Part shown: piece by piece, positions 10,000 to 19,207 of the stretch | Layout of the letters: every line of letters starts with the position of its first letter | How positions within the stretch are numbered: position 1 is the first letter of the stretch | From: Mucor racemosus | Lineage: Eukaryota; Mucoromycota; Mucoromycetes; Mucorales; Mucoraceae | NCBI GenBank assembly: GCA_027405735.1 | Contig: JAPEHQ010000041.1 | Span: 1 to 19,275, forward strand | Length of the DNA: 19,275 bases | Reading direction: 5' to 3' | Made by a program: the position numbers and the translations under genes | The notes under the pieces: generated by a model | Told to the model about the DNA's origin: nothing | Seen by the model: the letters and a program-made list of their open reading frames with translations, nothing else | The model's database searches: none

Positions 10000-12266
10000 T
10001 TATGAACTTTCAATGCCATCAGTACAGTCAGACATATTATCGTCTGTATGGCCAGACATATAATCGTCTGTTACATGAGTAGAATCAGAAGCATTATCAA
10101 CATGGTCGCCTTCGTCAATAACAGTTTCTTAATTTTTTTATTATTTTTTTTTTTATTAATTTTTTAAAAACAAGTATAAAACAAACTACTATATTGAATC
10201 ATGTCGCTTACCTGAATTTCCAAAGTCAAACATTCCTTCGTTCAAGAATATCCCATACACAATGGTAGCCCTAAAACAATAGACCATGATTGCATGTATT
10301 TTTGTTAAATCTTTTAGATTTTTAAAACTGCCATCATTCTTCAGAAAAAAAAGTTGGAGTATGCTGTTGAGGGCAATTTTTGCGGTATTCCAGCAATTAC
10401 ATCGGTTGGCAATGGATTTTGACAACAAACAATGCTCATGTTCAGGTCAAGCAACAAAATTTCCATAAATTTGCTGTCTGCATCCTCATTTGAAGCCTCA
10501 TTAAGCAGTTTCATCAACTTGTCCTTCTGGTTTGTGTTTATGAGTCTGAATCTTTTCAAAAACCAGAATTCAACTGCATCTGTTTCCTCACTTCTTGAAT
10601 ATACAGTTCTAGCAAGCATGATAATCATGTTTGCCCACTGATTGGAATATTGTTTAAGGTTCCTGGTTGTAGTGATCCTAATCCACGAGTTGATAGACTA
10701 TATGTAATAATGTTATGTTATATGTGCAATTTCAGTATCGTCCACTGCATCTACTTACTTTTCGCCAAGTCTTAATGTTTTGGATTTTTGCCGCCAAAAA
10801 TACCCTTCAGATGATTTTATCATCATGCTATTCAGCCTATAAAAAAAGTTATGAACTGTTTTACGAATGTTGTCATATGCTGGGCACACTTTTTCGATTT
10901 CGCGAGCAGCAAATTTGTACAGGATTTTTCTCAGCTGCATGGAACTTTGTTGGGTTTCGTCCAAAGTCCTGAATCCTTCATAGAATTGATGCAATTTAAA
11001 ATGTTCCATAAACGAGTTGTTCAGCTTGTCACGATGATCATACAGATTTGTATCATCACCATACTGATTTACATTCATGACACTTTTAGCATTTGGATTA
11101 CTAGCAAAAAAAATGTCTTGCTGTTGTTTGGCCAGTTGATGAAAGTTGCACTCCTAGTTGTTGAGTCTACTCAAAAATGGTTATATGGATCCAATGACAT
11201 GTTGTATAATGCTACCTACTTTAATACAATAATATTTGGCTCTATTGTTACCAAATACTGTTTGCAATTTTCGACTGAATGTGTTATTTTCAGACCAAAA
11301 CTCTGGGTGAGTTGTTCTGAAATGGTGCTTCATTGTTAAATCAGAGGCTGTTGCGTAAAATACGTCCATTTCATCACAAATAGTACATACAAGCCCATCG
11401 ACAATAGAGAGTACAGTGATGCAGTTTAATTCATCTTTTGATGGATGAGTATAGTATCCCATATCTTCCCCTTTGTTTCCTCCTTGTTCCAAAAGTTTTT
11501 CTAAAAAATCAGCTTTTGTAATTTTCGGGGAGTTGTTGCGAAAAAAATGCCCATTTCTCTTTAAATGACTGAATACTACCTTTGGTTCGATTGCTTGCTG
11601 GCAGTACTGACAGATAATTGCGCCTGATTCTCTGTGAATCAGTAACCCCAAATCCTTTTAAAAACTAACATTGAAGTCGCTGTCTAATAATAATAAAAAA
11701 TATATATATATATATTATAATGTAAACTCTGTCTCTTTGCAAATGTGTCTTACTGAATTGTGTGATTTGGGTCTCCCCATCGTAAGTGGTTTCGTCCATA
11801 TCCACTCCCACATCCTCATCCTCAACCTCGCCTTCTTCTTCTTCTTCTTCTTCTTCTTCGTTTTGGTTACTAGCCTCATTGATGAGTGGGGCAGGACTTT
11901 GATTGGTACTTGTTGAGTATCACTACTCTGATTCGCGTCATGAAGGTTTTGAGCTTGTTTAGCTCGCTCAATATCAGCGGCTAGGGTGCAGTTTTTTACA
12001 TGATTCGAGATGTTTTTTGTTGATGCTCTTGCAAACTCACCACATGGCAATGGAATTTGCCATCTTCCTTTCTTTCCAAGCGAAATTTAGCTATTTTTTT
12101 TTTTTGCAAAATATTTTATAAACAGCTTTCCACTTTAAAAAGTTTACTTACGATTGAATTTGGTTGTCATAGTAACGTCTTCTTGATGAGCATCTCGTAC
12201 ATGTGTCTTGCGTTTCTTGGCATCTGTGAACGATTTATCGCACTGAGTACAGTTGAATGATTCCAT
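10000..12266 (-). CDS. TLH-type N-half: zinc fingers, OrsD-like domain, helical core-binding-like segment
   Basis: Reconstructed as six exons: 12266-12152, 12090-11728, 11654-11220, 11153-10759, 10697-10212 and 10127-10000, about 641 residues once four missing bases are allowed for (near 12046, 11910, 10673 and in the A run 10345-10352). Residues 1-27 form a classical C2H2 finger (C6, C9, H22, H27). A second Cys/His cluster, CPCGEFARASTKNISNHVKNC without its final residue counted, follows at about 53. An acidic Glu/Asp stretch precedes an OrsD-like region (Pfam PF12013 type) from about residue 161: LGLLIHRESGAIICQYC, FSHLKRNGH, LVCTICDEMDVF, MKHHFRTTHPEF. Near residue 450 comes TTRNLKQYSNQWANMIIML, resembling the SAM-like core-binding domain of tyrosine recombinases. 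The last exon is Asp-rich and ends in IESS. Homologous regions normally precede a RecQ helicase in one protein; here that helicase is the divergent neighbour. A DNA-binding role is inferred. The exon 2/3 junction is the least certain (donor 11727 or 11753). Confidence 0.72.
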
Positions 12267-12565
12267 ATTGATTTGAAAATAAAAAAAGTATAAAGATAGA
12301 GATAAATTGAGAACGAATATTTTATTATTATACTCGAGTGGCCAATGTTTTGCCTGTGATATGATGCAAGCCATATATGGTCATAAAAAACAACGCCCCT
12401 AATTCATGTACTTTTTAATAGTATTATTTTTTCAATTATTGATTCAAATTTAAATATACAACAAGAAATCCTGAAATATGCCTTTATTCAGGGACAAATA
12501 ACGATCGCTTGCAGCAATTAATTCAAGACGTACAACTTGAGAATGGTTTAGCTGCAAGAGAGAAT
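12267..12565. promoter_or_regulatory. Head-to-head intergenic spacer, putative bidirectional promoter
   Basis: About 300 bp between the ATG of the minus gene (12266) and the first in-frame ATG of the plus gene (12566). The plus-gene frame is open from 12443 without an ATG, and a good splice acceptor, TTTATTCAG, ends at 12491. The N-terminus of the plus gene could therefore come from an unseen upstream exon, or the junction could be the scar of an inversion. No confident TATA or binding site can be named. Confidence 0.45.
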
Positions 12566-13360
12566 ATGCAGCAATCCCGTTCAGAGGGATACAATGATTA
12601 TTTCTATTGGCTACAGGATAATCAGAATACAGCATTCAATAGCCATATTGCTGCTCTTCGACTTGGAAGAGAAATCTTGGCCGATGACTCTGTTATTCCC
12701 AACATTATTTGGGACAATGACAACAGGTTTGAAGGCTTAACTTGCAACGGGGTGCGTTTTCATTGGATAAACTGCGTAAGCTGGTTATTGATCTGTCAAA
12801 CCTTGCCCATAGTATCATGGTTAATAAACTTTTGTTTGGATCAGCGTTACCACAATTGCTTGATGCGTCAAATCCAAATGAAACCGAATTCACAGATAAG
12901 ATGCAAAATACACAAACTGGCTATTCATTTCAGAACGATTTGTCAAACCCAACGTTGACAGCTAAAAAAACAAGAATGTATATCCTGGATATAATCCACA
13001 ACGACCCTACTTTGTGCATCAAGTTCTTTTCTGGAAATGGCACTCCTAATCCTATCGCTTTTGGTGCTTGGTTGAAAGACTGTGGTAAATTTGTTAGAGT
13101 GTTGCTACTCTTGGTACACTTGACTTCAGGTCAGCCAAGTAGAATGTCTGAACTCACCGAGGCTAGTACCATCTGTAATCCCCATGAGGGAGGAACCAGA
13201 AGTTTATATTTTGTGCATAACACTATTATGTTGGTTCAAAGTTACAACAAGTCAAAAGCCATAACTGGTCAAGAAATGTTGGTGGCAAGATTTTTGCCAA
13301 AGTATCTTCTTCCCATGTTCCTAACTTACTTGGTCTGTGTTAGACCAATTGAACAGTGAG

Positions 13361-13405
<45 letters not shown>

Positions 13406-13866
13406 ATTTGATTATGATTGGAGTGTGATTTAACAATTTTGTTCCTAGATTATGCGTGGACTATGTTTATCCTAATATGTCTGATGTAGAAAGAAACAAG
13501 ATAAAAGCAAACTATAGAGATATGCTTTTCGTTGAAAATGGTAAACTACTTTCCACTACTCAAGTAACTAATACTTTAGCAAGGTAAATTGGTTTGAATC
13601 ACACTGCGTTTGAAAAAAAACAAGTATATACTAATCAACATGTATGCTTGTTTAGATATTCGGCAAGATTTATTAATGCACGAATCACAGTTTCAATGTA
13701 CAGACAAATAGCTGTATGCTTGATGTGGGTTTGGATTGCCCACTTTGATAGGATTACTGGTCATACTACTCACCGAAGAAGAATCACAAGAGCTCACAGA
13801 ATATGCAGATATGAGACAAGCAAGAGAAATTGACGGTTTATGTATAATGAACAGGTATATTGTTGT

Positions 13867-13900
<34 letters not shown>

Positions 13901-16625
13901 TGACTTGATAAAACTGATTCAATCTTTCTTTGCATATGCAGTCTGCTCATAGCAGATCTGTTGGCAACCGTTTTTACGGTTATTCTACCAGTGATTTCAG
14001 ACACCTTGGCAGAGAGGCACTCCATAACTTTTGGCTTTGCTCTAAAGAATGGGGATTATTGTTGAGTAAGTATTTCATGTATATACTAAAACTTGATTTG
14101 CTCATCAGTTGAATAGACCTTCCTTATGCTGCATCAGATATTCCAACAAAATCAAGCACTGTAATCAAAAGAGTCAATTTGCATGATATTGAAAGTGATC
14201 GGCCCTTTTCCAAACGTAATTATAATACAATAGTTACTAGTTAATCCTTGAATACTAACAATATCGTTTTTTTTTTTCTAGTTCGTTGTGATAATGAATC
14301 CCGTTCAAATCAAGCTCTGACAATTGTCAATAACTTTGCAGTTGAAAACAATGTCATTATAAATGCTCCAAATGTCAATTATGCTGTCGCAGGTAAATAT
14401 TTGAACATTTTCATGTATTTTCCATCCTAACGCATGTGTAAACAACCTAGCTCCTATTTCATTTGCACTTTTGGCAGAATTGCGTAGTTTCTTAAAAGAC
14501 AATAATGCTAAATTCTCTTGCCCAGAGCAAGCAATCGCGATTAATGCAGTTTTAAATATCAAGAAGGATATGTTGATTGTGCTACCAACTGGGGCGGGGA
14601 AAACCCTTGTGTATATGCTACCAATTTACATTTATAAAAAGAATCCTGCTCGTCGCATGATGGCAATTGTCATTGTCCCTCTTGTGGCATTGACATTTGA
14701 TCTGAAACGGCGTTGTCAGGATTCCGGAATCACATACACTACGTGGAAAGGTATTCTTTTTTTTTTCTATTTATTTACAGAAACACAAAGACTTACACTG
14801 GCTTGTATCATGTTAGATTATGCTGATAATAGTGATAGAAATGCCGATATCTTGTTTCTGGCTATAGAACAGTGCACTGACCTGTCTCTATTGGCTTTTA
14901 TAGATGAAAAGTATCAAAGCAACGAAATCACTGCCATTTTTGTGGAAGAGGCACATTTGATTATATCTTGGAGTGACTTTCGCCCTCATTTCAATGATTT
15001 ACCATCGTTCAGAAGATATAATTCAATTCCATGGATTTTACTCTCTGCTACCGTGCCATACTATCTCGAGCAAGAACTATCCAAAATGTTTGGTAATATG
15101 TCAGTTGTTCGCAAAAACTCCAACCGCCCAAATTTGGTATTCTATTGTAAATTGATTGATAACAATATCGAGATCACCAATTATGTTTGGGTTTGGATAC
15201 AAAAACATTGCTTGCGACAACGTAAACCCACTATCGTATACGTTCGAGAGATCAAAGATATCGATAATCTGGTTTTTCATTTAAACAAATTGTCCACACA
15301 AAGCCTGGTTGCTGTTGGATATCACGGGAAAATGGATACTTTTGAAAAGGAAGAAAATCAAAAAAAGTTCATGGAAGAAACGGCATTTGTAATTGTTGCT
15401 ACCTCAAGCTTCGGAATGGGAGTCAACAAAAACAATGTAAGGGTTGTGGTTAATGCAGGTATTGCATACAGTGGATTGGAATACCTTCAGATGGCGGGTC
15501 GTGGTGGAAGGGACAACGAAAAGGCATATTGTATCACTATAACCAACGAAAAAGACATTGAAAAACTACAATCGTATGATAAGGCTACAAAAGACAATGA
15601 CTTGCAATTTGAAGTTGCTAAAGATCAATTGAAAAAATACATTGCCGTAGTAAAGGTATTTGTGTCAATTAAAATTTTTTTTTTAAAAATTATCACTAAT
15701 CAGTATTCATTAGAATAAAAAACAATGCAGAAGATTTGGATATAATTCTCTTGTAGATAAAGACCCTGTTAGTTGCTTTGGTGAATCTGGTAATCATCCA
15801 TGTGATGTATGCCACGAGCAAAGGTATGTTGTGTTAATGCAGAAAAAAAAATATGCATGTAACTTTTCTTAATTTGCATAATAGTGAAAACCCTGAGGAC
15901 CTGTCAGTATTTATTACTTTATCAAATCAACAACAGCCTCAAAATCTAGACTTTTTAATTTACCGATTCCACTTCTATATCGATTACTAGAAAAACTATA
16001 GCAATGAATGCTAATTTGGTAGAAAAGAATGTTTTGTTGAATGCTATGCAATCATACAATCAATTCTTTGTTGATAATGTCTGTCCGCTCTGCTTTTTTA
16101 ACAGTTCGTTAGAGAATGAGGGCAGTATTATTGGTGAGGAGCATCCACTCTATCTTTGCCCAGTAATACGATGTAAATTTGAACCCTGGCGTTGTTTACA
16201 ATGCTTTGCTTCTGGCTGTGGGTCAAAAAATGTCCATACAAGAGAAAGTAAGTGTAAAAGATACTATATTTGAATCATTTAACAAACAAAAAAGGATCCA
16301 TAGTTTTAGATATGACAACACATTTCAAACAAATGAAATTTGCTTCTCTTGCCTCATGCCAGTTGAGTCGATCGAAGGTATTCCCTTGCATGCTGGTAGT
16401 TCAGTTGGCAGATGTAACATCGGTTATCTTAAAGACAAATACCCCATCGTTGGATGGTGGTATTTTTTCAATAAGAACCATTCAATATTTAGACATTTTA
16501 CAATCGACGTACCAAATACTCGTGATGAATTTAACAAATGGTTATTTTCCAAAAACAACAAGCACAACATGTACAACTATCTCATTATAACTGCAATGTT
16601 ATTTAATTTTTTTTACTTGCATTAA
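12566..16625 (+). CDS. TLH-type C-half: recombinase-like domain fused to RecQ-family helicase
   Basis: Subtelomeric DNA helicase gene read toward the telomere. Exons by eye: 12566 (or 12492)-13355, 13449-13583, 13656-13854, 13942-14065, 14138-14215, 14282-14392, 14451-14750, 14781-15655, 15714-15823, 15885-16247 and 16310-16625. The first part resembles a tyrosine-recombinase catalytic domain: HLTSGQPSRMSELTEAS, then SYNKSKAITG, SMYRQIAV and SAHSRSVGNRFYGYS. The helicase core has all main SF2/RecQ motifs: CPEQAIAINAV (motif 0), LPTGAGKT (I), IVIVPLVALT (Ia), VEEAHLI (II), LLSATVP (III), PTIVYVREIKD (IV), IVATSSFGMGVNKNNVRVVV (V) and YLQMAGRGGRD (VI). RecQ-like Zn-binding cysteines follow (QCRRFG, VSCFGES, HPCDVC), then two more Cys-rich modules (CPLCFFN; LCPVIRCKFEPWRCLQC; ICFSCLMP). 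Helicase exons 14451-15655 are intact. One-base losses are inferred near 12757, two within 13700-13760, and near 13854, 15955 and 16247. Alternative: a decaying subtelomeric copy. Confidence 0.82.
13364..13399. repeat. A homopolymer, 36 nt, inside intron
   Basis: Pure A run starting eight bases after the first donor (GTGAGTAT) of the helicase gene. The third intron of the same gene carries T29 at 13869-13897. Confidence 0.9.
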
Positions 16626-16644
16626 CATATTTTATATTTTATAT

Positions 16645-17150
16645 TTACATTAAACGAGAATTAGAATGAAACATTAAATGAAAATTAGAAGAAAAAAAAC
16701 ATTAAAAGAGAATCAGAATAAACCATTAAATGAGAAATAGAAGAAAAACATTAAAAGAAAATCAGAATGAAACATTAAATGAAAATTAGAATGAAACATT
16801 AAAGAGAATCAGAATGAAACATTAAAAGAGAATCAGAATGAAACATTAAATGAAAATTAGAAGAAAAAACAAAAAGAGAATCAGAATGAAACATTAAATG
16901 AAAATTAGAAGAAAAACATTAAAAGAGAATCAGAATGAAACGTTAAATGAGAATTAGAAGAAACCATTTAAAGAGAAACAGAATGAAACATTAAATGAAA
17001 ATTAGAAAAAAAACATTAAAAGAGAATCAGAATGAAACATTAAATGAAAATTAGAAGAAAAACATTAAAGAGAATCAGAATGAAACATTAAAAAGAAAAT
17101 CAGAATAAAACATTAAAAAGAGAATAAGAATAAAACATCAAAGGGTAATT
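16645..17150. repeat. Subtelomeric satellite of ~24-bp units in 48-bp dimers
   Basis: About twenty imperfect units of 23-28 bp. Most begin ATGAAACATTAAA or AGAAAAACATTAAA and end alternately in AAAATTAGA or GAGAATCAGA, which gives a 48-bp higher-order period over much of the array. Units vary mainly in A-run length and single substitutions. The last units degrade into A-rich sequence around 17135-17175. It starts about 20 bp past the helicase stop codon, so it probably forms that gene's 3' flank or UTR. Confidence 0.9.
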
Positions 17151-17720
17151 AAAAAAAAAAAAAAAAAAAAAAAACGAAACATTAAAGGGAGAATACAATG
17201 AAACATTAAATAATGATTAGAAAAATAGATAAAAAGGATATATATAAATTATAGAAGACTATATAAATAAGTATATTTAACCACATGCATTTTATAATTT
17301 TTGTTTTACGACATATATACAATGAACCAAAAAAATAAACGCAAAATAATAATAATAAAAAGCCATTCATATCAAAGTTAGATACAAAATAGAATAAATA
17401 ATAGTAAGAACAAAAAAAAATATGAGAAAATTACAGCATAACAACTGAAACATTGAATGATTATAAACAAGTAAATTAATACATATCACTGAATATAAAG
17501 ATGAAGATGACAAAGAAGAAGAAAAAAAAAAATAATAATAAATAAATAAATAAAAAAAAAAAAAAAAAAAGATGATGATGATGATAAAGAAGATAATGAT
17601 AACAAACAAGAAGATGGAAAAAAAAAAAAGAAGAAGAAGATGATGATAATGATAATGATGATGATGAAGGGTTAGGGATAGATAAATAAATAAATAAACA
17701 ACAAAACAGGGTTAATATTA
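17151..17720. repeat. Purine/A-rich low-complexity DNA
   Basis: A runs (17153-17174, 17551-17570), AAT/AAAT stretches and a GAT/GAA trinucleotide-rich zone from about 17500 to 17670. On the opposite strand this gives long artificial Phe/Ile/Leu/Ser frames. No gene seen. Confidence 0.8.
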
Positions 17721-17732
17721 GGATGAGGGTCA

Positions 17733-17840
17733 GGATGAGGATTAGGAACAGGATGAGGATTAGGAATAGGATGAGGATTAGGAACAGGATGAGGATTAGG
17801 AACAGGATGAGGATTAGGAACAGGATGAGGATTAGGATCA
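17733..17840 (+). repeat. Six 18-bp G-rich tandem repeats, telomere-like
   Basis: Unit GGATGAGGATTAGGAACA repeated six times without indels. Unit 2 ends in AATA and unit 6 in ATCA. It is preceded by a partial copy (17721-17732) and flanked by GGGTTAATATTAGG and GGTTAG. Each unit contains GGATTAGGA, a one-base variant of the telomere hexamer. The complement translates as an NPHPVP repeat, which I regard as fortuitous. Confidence 0.93.
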
Positions 17841-19063
17841 CGGTTAGTATATAACAAATTAACGAAGAAAATCAGTGTAATAAAAATAAACAAAATAAAC
17901 AAATAAATAAAATAAAAATAAAATAAGATCATTATATAACAAAGGATGACATAAATAACATAGAGATAGGGTATTAGAGTGAGGATATAATAATAATTAT
18001 AATAATAACATAATTAAGTAACATTATTAGATTGAAAAAAAAAAAAAAAAAAAAAGGTAATAATAGACAAAAATAAATAGCACCATTGAATTCGCAATGT
18101 TGAATTAGGTATATATATAAGCATGCAAGGAGAACAAACATTACCAAATTAGGAAACATTAAGATTACCAAATATAGAATATACATATAAACAAAAATAA
18201 AAACATAAATAAAAAACATTATATTACATTATATCAGATTACATCACATTAGAATAAATAAAACACTATATTACATTATATTATATTACATTACAAATAT
18301 ATTACAATATACTAAATCATAATACGACAGAATAGATTACACTACGATATATATATATCAAAAAGAAGCTACATCATATTACAATATAATACATTATAAT
18401 AAATCATAATAAACAAATAAATAAATAAATAAAAAAAAAAAAAAAATTAGGGTTTAACAAAATAAATTAGGATATATATATATAACAAAACATTAGGGAT
18501 ATTAATAAATAAATAAAATAATAATAGGATTAAGGTCAGGAACAAAGTTAATATGATGATTAAGGCTTAATATTAGCGTCAACATTAGAATTACACATAA
18601 GATCAGGAAAAGGATTATAATTATAATTAGAAAAAAAAAAAAAAAAAAAAAACATAAACAACATTAAAGTATAAAACTATGCACAAGAACAGAAACAGGA
18701 ATAGAATTAGAATTAGAAAAAAGAAATAACATTAATAATAATAATATTACTATTAAGACTAGGGTAACCATAAAGATAATATATAATAATTATGGTCAAG
18801 ACTAGGGATAGGAAGAATCTTAGACCAAGGGATAGAATGACAATAAGGATTACGATCAGGATAATATTTAAGTCAGAAACATATTAACAACAGAATAAAA
18901 CTTAATAATAATTTAGAATTAAGGTTAGGATTAGATGAAGATTAAAAATTAATGATAGACTTAAGATTAAGGATATTAATATAAATATTAAGCTTAATAT
19001 TAGGAAATAGGATTAATGTTATGATAAGTATTATTGATAGAGTGATAAGTAGGATAAGGATTA
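17841..19063. other. Degenerate subtelomeric simple sequence with scattered telomere-like words
   Basis: AT-rich DNA with (TAAA)n, ATTACATTAT-type repeats (about 18215-18400), A runs (18035-18055, 18429-18446, 18631-18651) and increasingly frequent TTAGG, TTAGGG and TTAGGA words toward the right. No gene or RNA recognised. Confidence 0.75.
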
Positions 19064-19207
19064 GGATTAAGACTAGACATATACTTACGATTAAGTACAT
19101 TATTAGGGTTAGAAATAAGATTAGGGTTAAAATTAGGATTAAGACTAGAAAATACTTACAATTAAATTAATTATTAGGGATTAGAGATAAGATTAGGAAT
19201 AGGGTTA
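19064..19207. repeat. Imperfect 72-bp tandem duplication beside the telomere
   Basis: Two copies, 19064-19135 and 19136-19207, both beginning GGATTAAGACTAGA, then ATACTTAC.ATTAA, then ATTATTAGGG and GATAAGATTAGG-like pieces. They differ by substitutions and small indels. The period equals twelve telomere hexamers. Confidence 0.8.

Noticed and set aside
9543..10082. Plus-strand open frames of 179 and 144 codons with 12-residue repeats
   Set aside because: They exist only because the 36-bp minisatellite unit is a multiple of three; four frames are open, and their ends overlap the last exon of the minus-strand gene.
10286..11339. Plus-strand open frames of 60-162 codons
   Set aside because: Antisense to the zinc-finger/OrsD-like exons, whose frame shows conserved Cys/His motifs and splice sites.
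17367..17932. Minus-strand hydrophobic and NPHPVP-repeat open frames
   Set aside because: Produced by A-rich runs, GAT/GAA repeats and the 18-bp array; no natural protein composition.
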